Under the pieces are notes generated by a model. That model was not told the origin of the DNA. It worked only from the letters and a program-made list of their open reading frames with translations, and searched no databases. A stretch of DNA of 64,000 nucleotides from JADHLK01 sp038131695. Its GTDB lineage: Bacteria; Pseudomonadota; Alphaproteobacteria; Puniceispirillales; Puniceispirillaceae. This document shows, in pieces, positions 37,956 through 47,503 of this stretch; within the stretch, counting starts at the first letter, position 1, and every line of letters starts with the position of its first letter. The stretch is from the NCBI GenBank assembly GCA_038131695.1, contig JAYPQA010000018.1:1-64000 (forward strand), given 5' to 3'. Position numbers and translations under genes: made by a program.

Positions 37956-39095
37956 ATGCCTGCCCAAAAAAGCCAAACAGCCTCTGAAAACCACGCCGCC
38001 GCGCTGGATAAGAGCCGCATAGAGGCCGCTGAAATGCAGCTGCCCAGCCTCGATATTTCCGCAGAAATTGCGTTTTTTTGCCGCCAGCTGGGCTTTCGGC
38101 TGGAGGAGATATTCCCGGCAGACAATCCGGCGATGATTTTACTGTCCGGCCATGGGCTGCGGCTACGCCTTGATAAGCAGAACCAGCTTCCCGCCGGCCG
38201 GATCACGCTGTCCCTGCCCGGCGCGCCAGGCGATCTGCCTGCCCCGATGACCGCCCCGAATGGCACTGAGATTCATTTTGCCCCGGCCAGCCCGCCCCTG
38301 CAGCAGCCGGAAACCCGCCATCAGCTGCTGGTGCGCCGTCTGGTGGATTCAGACAGCTGGATTATCGGGCGGGCCGGGATGCATTACCGCGATTTGATTC
38401 CCGGGCGGCTTGGCGGGGCGGTTATCGCCAGCCATATCCGCATCCCGGAAGATGGACCGGTTCCTGATATGGTGCATTATCACAAGGTTGGCTTTCAGCT
38501 GATTTACTGCCTGCATGGTTGGGTAAAGGTGGTTTATGAGGATCAGGGCGATCCGATCACCCTGCAGGCCGGTGATTGCGTGACCCAGCCGCCGCAAATC
38601 CGCCACCGGGTGCTGGAATCCTCAGATAATCTGGAGGTTCTGGAGATTGGCGTGCCAGCCGAACATATCACGGTCATTGACCATGCGCTGAAACTGCCGA
38701 CTGGCAAGCATCTGCCGGACCGGCTGTTTGACGGGCAGATTTTCGTCCATCATCAGGCGGCAAAAGGCAGCTGGCAGGCGGCCCGGCTGCCCGGCTGGAT
38801 GGCGATGGAGACCGGCATTGCACATGGCACGGCTGGGGCCGCCTCAGTTCAGCTGATGCGCCCCGATAACGGCACCGACGTGCCGATCACCGCCACAACA
38901 GATGCCGATATTCTGTTCGGTCTGGTTGCCAGCGGCTCCATGCAGATCGGGGCAGATGGCCAGCATTTTGAGGTGAGCGCCGGGGACGGGTTTGCCCTGC
39001 CCCCCGGCCAGCCTGTCCAATTCAGCCAGATGAGCCCCGATCTATCCTATATAGAGGTCAGCCTGCCCGGCTCCTTCCAGACCCGGATTGCCTGA
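37956..39095 (+). CDS. VOC-like / bicupin fusion protein of unknown function
   Basis: A 379-residue soluble protein. Residues 28-72 (LPSLDISAEIAFFCRQLGFRLEEIF... GHGLRLRL) look like half a VOC module lacking obvious metal ligands. Residues 160-235 form a cupin with HYH at 174-176, then QLIYCLHGWVKVVYED and H217 in IRHRVLESS, a plausible metal site. Residues 305-370 resemble a second, His-free cupin. I do not recognise a named family. It is divergent from kynU, so a role in aromatic amino-acid breakdown is possible. The intact frame stands out in a damaged region. Confidence 0.75.
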   Translation: MPAQKSQTASENHAAALDKSRIEAAEMQLPSLDISAEIAFFCRQLGFRLEEIFPADNPAMILLSGHGLRLRLDKQNQLPAGRITLSLPGAPGDLPAPMTAPNGTEIHFAPASPPLQQPETRHQLLVRRLVDSDSWIIGRAGMHYRDLIPGRLGGAVIASHIRIPEDGPVPDMVHYHKVGFQLIYCLHGWVKVVYEDQGDPITLQAGDCVTQPPQIRHRVLESSDNLEVLEIGVPAEHITVIDHALKLPTGKHLPDRLFDGQIFVHHQAAKGSWQAARLPGWMAMETGIAHGTAGAASVQLMRPDNGTDVPITATTDADILFGLVASGSMQIGADGQHFEVSAGDGFALPPGQPVQFSQMSPDLSYIEVSLPGSFQTRIA

Positions 39096-39256
39096 CCTCA
39101 ATCATATCCCCCCCATTGGCCCAAAATGATGATTTTTCATCAAAATCGCTGATCAGCCGGCGATATTATTTGCTAAAGAAAAAAGAAGGGCGGTCATGGT
39201 GCCGGCCTTGCCAGCGAAAAAAACTCCAAAACCAAACAAGTTAAGGAGTTAGGCTG

Positions 39257-40140
39257 ATGCAAGCAGGGGTTATCGGGATCGGAGATATGGGGTCAGGTCT
39301 GGCCAAAAATCTCATCGCAGCGGGAATGTCTGTTACCGGATTTGATTTGGACCCGGACAGGATGGCCCAGCTAAAAGAACTGGGCGGCACCCCGGCAGCT
39401 TCTGTCGCTGAGGTGGGCCGGAACAGCCAGACGGTCTTTATCATGGTGATGAACGGGGCCCAGGCGCTGAATGTCATCGCCGGGCCGGACGGGCTGGCCG
39501 ATACCATGCCTGCGGGCGGCACCGTTATTCTGACTGCTACGATAAAGCCGTCCGAGGCGGCCCGCATAGCCGAAGCCGTTGCAGATCGCGATATTGATCT
39601 GGTGGACAGCCCGGTCAGTGGCGGCTTTGACGGGGCCCAGAATGGCGCGCTGACAATGATGGCTGCCGCCCGGCCAGAGGTTCTGAAAAAGGTCAAGGCA
39701 GAAATGGAGGCGGTCAGCAAGACCATCCATATTGTCGGCACGGATATCTGCATGGGCCAGACGGTGAAAGCCTGCCTGCAATCGCTGATGGGCTGTGTGT
39801 TCAGCGCCAGTTTTGAGGCCGCTGTGCTGGCCGCCAAGACCAGGGGTGGACCCGCAGATTTTTGCACCGTGTTTTTGCACGTCCGGGGCGGGCAACAGCG
39901 TGACCAATGCCTGGAAAAATCATGCAAGGCCGCTTTGTCGGTGCTGGCAGCCATATCTCTACCATGCACAAGGATTTGACGATTGTCTCCGATATGGCAA
40001 GAGAGCTGGGCGTGCCGCTGTTCACGGCCAATATTGCCTTGCAGCTGTTCGAGGCGGGCAAGACCAAATATCCGGAAGGCGATAACTGGATTGTGGCCAA
40101 GATGCTGGAAGAAATTGCCGGGGTCGAATTCCGCAGCTGA
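39257..40140 (+). pseudogene. 3-hydroxyisobutyrate dehydrogenase-family gene, two frameshifts
   Basis: NAD(P)-dependent beta-hydroxyacid dehydrogenase. GVIGIGDMGSGLAKNLIAAG is the Rossmann start, DSPVSGGFDGAQNGALTMMA the substrate loop, GQTVKACLQSL gives the catalytic Lys region, and KDLTIVSDMARELGVPLF the C-terminal helix. An extra A near 39847 and one extra A in 39915-39919 break the frame. Correcting both reads AAKTGVDPQIFAPCFCTSG then NAWKIMQGRFVGAG and gives 293 residues. The ribosome site AAGGAG is good. Context suggests a hydroxyacid from the adjoining broken TIM-barrel pathway. Confidence 0.85.
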
Positions 40141-40210
40141 ATTGGGCAGTTGAAATGGGCCGCGTGCGCGAGAAAATGACCACGCCAACACACATTTAAG
40201 AGAGGAAATT

Positions 40211-41093
40211 ATGAAGCTGGGTGTAATTACAGAAGTGAATCAGTCGCGATTTGGGCCATGCGCTGAGCGTGATGGATGAATATGATCTGGAATGGGCAGA
40301 GCTGCAATTTATTGCTGACAAGGAGGTGGGCGATCTGGACAAGGCTGGAGCGGGCCGCCGCTGCTGGAAGCTGATCAAACTGGCACCAACCAAAGGGTGC
40401 CTGTATTTCCCGCCATGGAGCTTTTGCCCCGGCCTGCCGATGGCCAGCACGCGCCCGGGGGATGCGGTACACAGCCAGCATATGGACGCGCTCAAACGCT
40501 GTATTGAAATGGCGCATGAATTTTCCTGCGGCACGGTGCGGATCATGTCCGGGCGCAAGGAGATGATTCTCTTTGGCCTGCATGGCGCGGAAAAATGGAA
40601 TGTGGCCAAGGGGGCCTGGGACGCCCTGCCGCCGCTGATCGCCCCGGCTGTTGAGCTGGCCAGGGCTGAGGAGCGTGCAGCTAGTGGTTAGAGACCGGAG
40701 AGTAACGGCACAGTAGTCAGATTCCTGCTGGACCGGGCGTAAGCTGATCGATGATCTAGATGCCAAGGACACACTGAAGATTTTGTGGGATCCGGCCAAT
40801 AATTGCTGGGCGCATGAAACCGCCTGGCCGGATGGCTATGAGACCACCAAGACAGGAGAATATCGGCCATATCCATATGTCGGGATCTTGCAGGTGGATA
40901 CCCAAGGCCACGCTTGAAATACACCCATTGGGAGAAGACCCGGCTGGCCGACTGATTTGCCCAGTGGCCGATGCGCTGTAGGATGGCTATGATGGGGTGA
41001 TCCAGCTTTGAATCAATTCTATCACCCGGGCAACGGTGATTTTGAGGCCGGATTCCGGCAATGTATCGGCCTGTTCAAAGAGCTGTTTGCCTG
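40211..41093 (+). pseudogene. Sugar isomerase/epimerase-like TIM-barrel gene, heavily damaged
   Basis: Pieces in several frames join into one xylose-isomerase-like TIM-barrel protein: MKLGVITEVNQSRFG, then SVMDEYDLEWAELQFIADKEVGDLDKA, GCLYFPPWSFCPG, KLIDDLDAKDTLKILWDPANNC, and YHPGNGDFEAGFRQCIGLFKELFA near the end. At least five indels are needed, and there is a TAG in the otherwise good ADAL*DGYDGV block near 40969. A glycyl-radical-free isomerase or epimerase role cannot be tested in this state. With the dehydrogenase upstream it may have formed a two-gene unit. This damage exceeds simple homopolymer error. Confidence 0.75.
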
Positions 41094-41196
41094 ACAGAAA
41101 CGCCTGGCCTCTGGCGACCTATCTGTGCTAGTCAGAAGATAAGGGCAGGGACTGCCCCGCAACTGTCTTTTCACTGTCACAGGAACAAAGCCCACG

Positions 41197-41652
41197 ATGG
41201 AACTGGATGATCAGATTGAGATAGCCGCCCCGCGCGATATTGTCTATGCCGCCCTGAACAACCCGGAAATCCTGCAACAGGCGATACCGGGCTGTGAAGA
41301 GATAGAGCAGCTCAGCCCGACCGAAATGACCGCCCGGGTGGTGCTGAAGATTGGCCCGGTCAAGGCAAAATTCACTGGCCGGGTGGTGCTGGACAATGCC
41401 GGGGCGCCGGACAGTTTCTCGCTCAGCGGTGAGGGGGATGGCGGGGTGGCCGGTGCAGCCCGCGGCGGGGCCGATGTGACACTGGCCGAAAGTGCGGGCG
41501 GCACCTTGCTGACCTATAAGGCGCGCGCCGATGTCAGCGGCAAGATTGCCCAGCTCGGCAGCCGGCTGGTGCTGTCCACGGCGAAAAAACTCTCGCGCAG
41601 CTTTTTTGAAAATTTCCAGAAAATCATGGATGAAAAGGCGGCCGCCAGCTAG
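41197..41652 (+). CDS. CoxG-like SRPBCC protein
   Basis: A 151-residue START/SRPBCC-fold protein of the CO dehydrogenase subunit G family. The opening IEIAAPRDIVYAALNNPEILQQAIPGCEEIEQLSP is diagnostic, followed by VVLKIGPVKAKFTGRVVL and a Gly-rich GEGDGGVAGAARGGADV turn. CoxG-like proteins recruit CoxL-type molybdenum hydroxylases to the membrane, but no cox or xdh genes are in the window, so this one is isolated. The frame is intact. Confidence 0.9.
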   Translation: MELDDQIEIAAPRDIVYAALNNPEILQQAIPGCEEIEQLSPTEMTARVVLKIGPVKAKFTGRVVLDNAGAPDSFSLSGEGDGGVAGAARGGADVTLAESAGGTLLTYKARADVSGKIAQLGSRLVLSTAKKLSRSFFENFQKIMDEKAAAS

Positions 41653-41776
41653 CCTGGCCAGCCTGTGCCCCAAATTATGCCCAGCCATGCCCCTATGCCT
41701 GACCTATTCCGGGGCCGGGTCAGACAAGCGCAGCGTCCCGCTGATAATCGCCCGGCCAGCTGGCGCAATTCGGCCA

Positions 41777-42778
41777 CTAAATCGGATAATCTGTACGATC
41801 AGACAGCCGCTGGCAGCGTTCAGCCGGACGGCGCAGGGCCATCATATCCATGCCGCCCTCTGCCAGCCCGAAACTGTGCCGGGCGGCCGGTCTGTTTTCC
41901 ATCACCTGCTCCAGCATTTTGCCAACCACCCGGTCCACCGGCTTCAGCGCATTATCCACCAGCCGGCCAGCAGCCAGGGGGCAGCGATTGGTATCCACCG
42001 AAAAGACCAAAAACCCCTCCTCTGGCCGCCTGGTCAAAAACCCCGCTATCGCCGCCGGAGGTGGCCGAAAAAATCACATCTGCCCCGCCCTGATGCAGCT
42101 GGCTGGCCAGCCGGCCGGCACGGGCCGGGTCAGCGAACGGATTATCCCCGCCAACCCAGCGCACCGCCACCGCGATCTCCGGCCGGGCGGCCTTGGCTCC
42201 GCGCGCAAACCCCACCGAAAAGCGGCGCAGCAAGGGAATATCCAGCGCCCCGACAACCCCCAGCTGGCCAGTCTGGCTGAGCCGGGCTGCTGCAAAACCA
42301 GCCAGATAAGCCGCCTCATATTCCCGGAAAACCGCGCAATGCAGATTGGCCGGGCGCGGCTCAAGACAATGATCTATCAGGATAATCTGGGTATCGGGAT
42401 GCTGCGGGGCCAGCTTTGCCAGCTGCCGGTTAAAGGCAAAGCCGGACAGGACCAGAACCTCCGGCGCATCGGCAAGGGCCAGATGCAGCAAGGGGCTGCG
42501 ATCTGCCGGATGCACGGCTTGCAGAATCAGGCTGTCTGCCCGGTAGCGGATCGCCGCCTCTTCCACACCGCGCCGGGCAAGCTCCAGAAACGGGTTATCA
42601 GCTATCCGGTCTGGTGCCAGATAGATAAAGAGCGGGGTCTCGGCGCGCGCACTTAAGCTGGCCCCAAGGCTGATGCTCACAAGGCTGGCACTCACAAAGC
42701 TGGCACTCACAAAGCGGCCAGCAGCAGCCCGGCGCGCAGAATTGCCGCTTTTTTTGGTATCACGACAGGCTGTCTCAT
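41777..42778 (-). pseudogene. BMP-family (PnrA/Med-like) solute-binding protein, two frameshifts
   Basis: Periplasmic receptor of basic-membrane-protein type. ATG 42778 gives a signal peptide (RQPVVIPKKAAILRAGLLLAA). A missing T near 42712 leads into FVSASFVSASLVSISLGASLSARA, a five-residue repeat encoded by 15-base units. The body has IADNPFLELARRGVEEAA, FREYEAAYLAGFAAA, GALDIPLLRRFSVGFARGAKA and VIFSATSGGDSGVFDQAA. A second shift near 42015 leads to FLVFSVDTNRCPLAAGRLVDNALKPVD. Corrected size is about 333 residues. No permease or ATPase is nearby. Confidence 0.78.
42666..42710. repeat. 3 x 15-base tandem repeat in the BMP signal region
   Basis: Units AAGGCTGATGCTCAC, AAGGCTGGCACTCAC and AAAGCTGGCACTCAC lie end to end at 42666-42680, 42681-42695 and 42696-42710. 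On the coding strand they give LVSIS, LVSAS/FVSAS-type pentapeptides at the end of the signal peptide. Confidence 0.88.
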
Positions 42779-42945
42779 CAGCTTGTCTCCCTTTCAAAAA
42801 GGGTTGTGACACGCATCCTTTTTGTCTGTTCGTCCAGCTTGCGTCAGGTAACTTTTTGGGCCAAGCAGAATTTGCAAAAACCTGCCGCCCAGCCAGAAAG
42901 GCGGAACAGCCCCGCTCTGCCCTGCCCCGGCTTGTGCCGGAGAGG

Positions 42946-43386
42946 CTACCAGCTGCCGGTATTGGGCATGGATTGCCAGGGTTCAGCCGGGGCCAGCGGC
43001 TCGCCTTCCTGCAGCAATTCAATGGAAATCCCGTCTGGTGAGCGCACAAACGCCATATTGCCATCGCGCGGCGGCCGATTGATGGTGACCCCGGCGGCCA
43101 TCATCCGCTCACAGACCGCATAAATATCATCCACCCGATAGGCCAGATGGCCGAAATTGCGCCCGCCTGCATATTCTTCTGGATCCCAGTTATAGGTCAG
43201 CACCAGGGCCGGAGACCGGATCTCCTCATAGCGGCCCCGATCTTCTGGCGTGCACAGGAAAAACAGCGAATAGCGCCCCTGCTCGCGGTCAATCCGCTTG
43301 GCCAGCTCCAGCCCCAGCAATTCACAATAGAAATGCAAGGAGGCCTCAATATCGGTAATGCGAACCATGGTATGCAGATAGCGCAT
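42946..43386 (-). CDS. GloA-like VOC protein (lactoylglutathione lyase-related)
   Basis: A 146-residue protein with strong glyoxalase I features: MRYLHTMVRITDIEASLHFYCELLGLEL carries the first His, GGRNFGHLAYRVDDIYAVCERM the second His, and SPDGISIELLQEGEPL the final Glu. The position of the E. coli Glu56 ligand (VIELTYNW) reads ALVLTYNW here, so one of four metal ligands is Val (GTG; GAG would be Glu). It ends in PAEPWQSMPNTGSW, as in alphaproteobacterial relatives. It starts 20 bases after the NagB-like gene on the same strand. Confidence 0.86.
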   Translation of the reverse strand: MRYLHTMVRITDIEASLHFYCELLGLELAKRIDREQGRYSLFFLCTPEDRGRYEEIRSPALVLTYNWDPEEYAGGRNFGHLAYRVDDIYAVCERMMAAGVTINRPPRDGNMAFVRSPDGISIELLQEGEPLAPAEPWQSMPNTGSW

Positions 43387-43405
43387 CAGATTATCCTTTC
43401 CCTTC

Positions 43406-44185
43406 TCAGCCCAGATCGGCCAGACTGGCCGCCTGCTCGTCCAAAACTATGCAGAAATTGGGGTGATCACGCAACAGGCTGGCCGGGCAGGCCGGGCTTT
43501 GCGGCCCCTTGATCATGGCGGCCACCGCCGCCGCCTTGGCCTGTCCGGTCGCCAGCAGCAGGATTTCCCCGGCCGCCAGAATATCAGCAATGCCCAGCGT
43601 TATCGCCCGGCTGCCAGCTGGCAGGCCGGCGCGGGCGCTGGTGCTGGCGGCCAGCTCAACCACCCGGCAGATACTGTCTTTTTTTGTGCCCGGCTCATTA
43701 AAGCCGACATGGCCATTCACGCCGATTCCCAGCAGCTGCACGGCCAGCCCGCCCGCCGCCGCCAGCCCTGCCCGGTGTTGGGCGGCCTCAGCAGCAGGGT
43801 CCGGGCTGTGCCCATCCAAGGCCAGAAACCCGCCAAACCCGCCGGTCAGCCGGGCCAGAAAATGCTGTCTGATTTCCTCGGCAAACATCTGGCTGGCCGG
43901 CTCCGGCTTGGAATCAGCTGGCAGAATCATCTGGCGAATCAGGGCGGCCCAGAACATACTCATCCAGCTTGGCAAAGCGGCAAGTCGGCAAACACGGCTC
44001 GGGCCTGCTCCTTCGTTCCAGCAGGGCACGATAGACCGGGCCATTGTCCGGCCAGTGGCAAGGCCGATTAAGCTGTCTCTTCATCGATCATCTGCCAGCG
44101 CGTTGGCCTGATCGGCCAGCCGGTCCGCGACCGCCGCCGCTGCCTCCTCGGCACTGGGAAAAACTAGCAGCCTGTCCCTATCCAT
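43406..44185 (-). pseudogene. Glucosamine-6-phosphate deaminase-like (NagB/AgaI) gene, several frameshifts
   Basis: Sugar-phosphate isomerase/deaminase fold. Pieces in order: MDRDRLLVFPSAEEAAAAVADRLADQ from ATG 44185, SLIGLATGRTM (phosphate loop), VYRALLERRS, FAKLDEYVLG with the active-site Asp/Glu pair, FAEEIRQHFLARL, then GIGVNGHVGFNEPGT with the ring-opening His. The N in GVNGH, rather than D, is like AgaI-type isomerases. At least three frame changes fall between 43920 and 44100. The start overlaps the end of the EamA gene (ATGGATAG). It is the fourth gene of the GntR operon. Confidence 0.8.
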
Positions 44186-45079
44186 GCCGCTTGCCTTTCC
44201 GGCGCTCCCACAGGGCCATGGAAATCAGGCTGGTCAGGATAACGCCCGCACCGATAAGCGTATTGGAAGACGGCACCTCGGCAAAGACCAGATAGCCCAG
44301 CAGCGTCGTCGGCACGATATGGAAATAAAACATCGGCGCCAGAAAGCTGGCTTCCGCCTTGCGAAAAGCCCGGATAAAGAAAAACTGGGCGGTGGTCGCC
44401 AGCAGCCCGGTCATCACCATCATCAACAGGGCCTCGCCATCCTGGCATTTGCCAGAACCAGATGGCAAAGGGCAGCGTGGCCAGCATCACCCCCAGCGAA
44501 TACCAGACCATCAAGGGCAAATCCGCCATTTCCTTTGACAGATGCTTTTGCAGAATCGTTGCCGAACTGCCACAGAACATCCCGCCAATCGCCAGCAGGG
44601 CAATCAGCTGCAGGCTGCTGCTTTCCGGCGCAAAAATGACCAGAATGGCGGCAAATCCAACCGCTATGACCAGCCAGCGATGCCAGGATTGCCGCTCACC
44701 CAAAAGAAAAAGGCAATCAGCGAGGTCACGGCCGGGCGCAGATAGCCAATGGTGCTGAGCTGGGCCAGCTGGATTTGTGAAATGGTGAAAAAATTGATGG
44801 TGATCGCCACCGAGGAAAAACCAACCCGCATTAAATTTAATCTCAGCTGGCCGGACATCTGGCCAAACCCGCCCTGCCTGCCATCAAGAGGCGCAACACA
44901 AGCGCCGAACTGCTCAAGGCGCGGATAAAGACAATCTGAATCGCGGCAAATTCCCCGCCCAGCATCTTAACCAGCACCAGATGCACCAGCGTGAAAACCT
45001 CATTCATCACCAAATAGCGCAGCCCGCCCAGATTATCGGCCGGACTGCCAGAAGAAGAGGCCGGACTGCCAGCGGCCAT
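44178..45079 (-). pseudogene. EamA/DMT-family transporter, about three frameshifts
   Basis: Ten-helix drug/metabolite transporter in pieces: MNEVFTLVHLVLVKMLGGEFAAIQIVFIRALSSSALVLRLL, then LMRVGFSSVAITINFFTISQIQLAQLSTIGYLRPAV, GERQSWHRWLVIAVGFAAILVIFAP, and a C-terminal LLATTAQFFFIRAFRKAEASFLAPMFYFHIVPTTLLGYLVFAEVPS. Frame changes fall near 44850, 44700 and 44450. The putative start coincides with the last base of the deacetylase gene. Might export a product or import a monomer; direction unknown. Confidence 0.78.
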
Positions 45080-47503
45080 CAGCGGGCATCCGGATGCAGC
45101 AGATTGGCAAACAGGCGAAACGCACCAGGCACCAGATTATCCATCTGGTAAAACAGGTTGAGCGCACAATGCACATGGCTGCCCGCCCCGATAGTCGCGG
45201 CCAGCAGGCTGCCTTCCAGCGGCGCCTCCCCCGCATCAGACATGGCCAGCAGCGGGATATAGGCTGCATCCCAGTCAGACGCGAAATACAGGCCGCGTTC
45301 CTTGACCCAGCCGTCAAAATCTTCCAGCCCTATCTGATTGGGCCCGGCCAGCAACCGATGGTCAGGCTGCAAAATCGTAACCGGCGCACCGGCATCTGTG
45401 ACGCGCCAGCGAATGGACGGGCTGCCGGGTTGCAGCGGCAGCGGCGCACTGTGGGCCGCATCCCAATTATCTATCGGGCGATGATATTGGCTGACAAAAT
45501 GGCCGCCCTGCTCTATCCAGGCCCGGATACGCCCCATCGCCCCATTCAGCGGGCGGGTGCCGCCGGCAAAGACCCCGGCCACCAGAACATCAAACCCGGC
45601 CAGATCACCGGACAGCAGATGGGCATCATCCAGCATCACCAGCTCAGCCCCCAGCTGGCCAGCCCAGTAATGGGCGCGGTCCACCCCGCCATCAATCCAG
45701 CCGACCCGCACCCCGGCCAGGCTGGCAGACGGCACCAGCGCAGCCTCACAGGCAGCTGGCGTAAAACGCTGCTGGCGGCGGATATGCGGATAAGAGAGCG
45801 TCTCACCGGACATCAGCTCCACCCCGTTATGGGCCGCCCGGATCTGATAATGGCCGGCGGGCTGGCCTGCTGGCGGGCGCAGCCGCGCAAACAGGCTGCC
45901 CGGAGCATTTCCCGGGCGGGCTTTCAGCCTGCCAGCCAGCTGGCAAGATCAGTTCAGCTTCGGCCTTCTCGGCGGCCCCCCCTTCCAGCTGCAGCTGCAG
46001 CTCCAGCTGTGCGGCCTCACCCGCCAGCAACAGCGCGCGGGCCGGGCTTATCTGGCCGGTCAGGGCCGGGCGGCTGGCAAAAACCTCTTGCGGTTCCAGC
46101 GGGCGCACAAAGCGCGTCTTGCCGATCTCGAAATGCACCTCCGCATGGAGCTGCCCGGAGGCCACCATCACCGCGTGCCAGCCGGTCATCGCCTCCAGCG
46201 CAGCCGGGCCGGGCAGGCCCAATTCTGCGGTCATCATCCGGCGGCGCGGGCCGCTCTCTTGCTGGACAAAATCGCCTTTTTCCACCTGTTCGGCCCCGCA
46301 CAGGCGTGCCGTAACCGCATCCGGCCCGCCTGCTTCCAGCTGATGCCAGCTAAGCCGGGCCTCTGCCTGCCCACCTGCCAGAGGCAGCGGCGGGTCAATC
46401 TCAAGGCGCAGCTGCATGGCGGCTGCTTCTGAGGCCGCCATCGCGGCTTGTGTCTTCTTCAGCGCGACCCGGTGCTGATGCTCCGGGGCAACCTCCCCGG
46501 CCAGGATTTGCAGGGCCTCTTGCAGCTCACACAAAGCAGGCAGGACAGAGGCGCGGTCCGGGAATCCGGCCAGCGCCGCAACAGCAGCGGCATCTGCGTC
46601 CCGGGCAGCCTTTTTGCCAGCCTCGCCAGAACAGAAATCCGCCAGATCAGCCAGCCGGACCGGCAGGTTTTCCGTCATCTGGCCAGTGAAGGGCTTGCCA
46701 GAGGCGGTTTTCAGCTGATGCAGCGGCACCGGCTGATCCTCCTCATCCAGCTTGCGGCCCATCCCCTGCGTGGCATGACAGGCCCGTGACCATTCCCCGA
46801 TCTGGGCATAACTACCGCCATAGACCGGATCATACGCCCCGCAGCTGATCTCATGCGTGGCGTTCGGCGGGGGCACCTCATCATCATAGGCCCCGCCGCC
46901 ACCGCCCCAGGCTGGCAGGTAGAGCGCATTCATCTGCCAGACAGGCAGCCCCAGCTCAGGGAACTGGCTGGCATCGGCAGCCGCCTCAAAGGCAGCGATA
47001 GTTGCCTGGGTCACCGCCCGGTGATGGCCATGCTGGCCCGGCACATCCAAAAAAGTCGGGATAATCATATCAGGCCGGAACAGGCGCACCATCTTGACCA
47101 TCTGGGAAAGCGTATGCGCCTCGCCCCAATGATCAAAAGTCTGCGCGCCGGATTTGGAAAAGCCAAAATCCCGGATAGGGTCTGCCGGGCCTTCTGCCAG
47201 CCAGCCCAGATCCGCCCGGATCACATTCATCGCCGCGATCAGCTCTTCGGTGCGCAGATAGCCCAGCGAATCCCCCCGTTCCGGGCCCAGCGCATTTTGT
47301 CCGCCCTGCCCGCGCACCGCATTGACATAGACGATATGCATCCCCTCACCCAGTGACAGGCTGGCCAGCAGGCGCGAGGTTTCATCATCGGGATGGGCGC
47401 CGGTCTGCATGAAAATCAGCGTTGATTGCAGCGATTTCAGCCATCCCCAGAGATGGCGCAAGGGCTGGCGTTGTTCCTGTTTGGTGATAAAGTCCTTTTT
47501 CAT
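45079..47503 (-). CDS. Large PIG-L deacetylase with C-terminal GATase-like domain (frameshifted)
   Basis: An 807-residue protein once a single extra base at about 45911-45913 is removed. The N-terminal 260 residues are a PIG-L/LmbE N-deacetylase: GAHPDDETSRLLASL at 35-49 has the zinc AHPDDE motif, PTFLDVPGQHGHHRAVT the later His. A middle beta-rich region (about 350-560) follows. The C-terminal 250 residues, VRVGWIDGGVDRAHYWAGQLGAELVMLDD through VSQYHRPIDNWD, resemble a ThuA/glutamine-amidotransferase-like fold. It overlaps gntR by four bases. Family enzymes remove acetyl groups from GlcNAc-containing conjugates. Confidence 0.85.

Noticed and set aside
42779..42945. Short GC-rich hairpin CCGGC-ACAA-GCCGG beyond the GloA-like gene
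   Set aside because: No T run follows on either strand, and five-base GC stems are frequent in this composition.
45094..46314. 406-codon plus-strand frame
   Set aside because: Mirror of the PIG-L/GATase-like gene on the other strand; low-complexity Arg/Pro/Gln composition.
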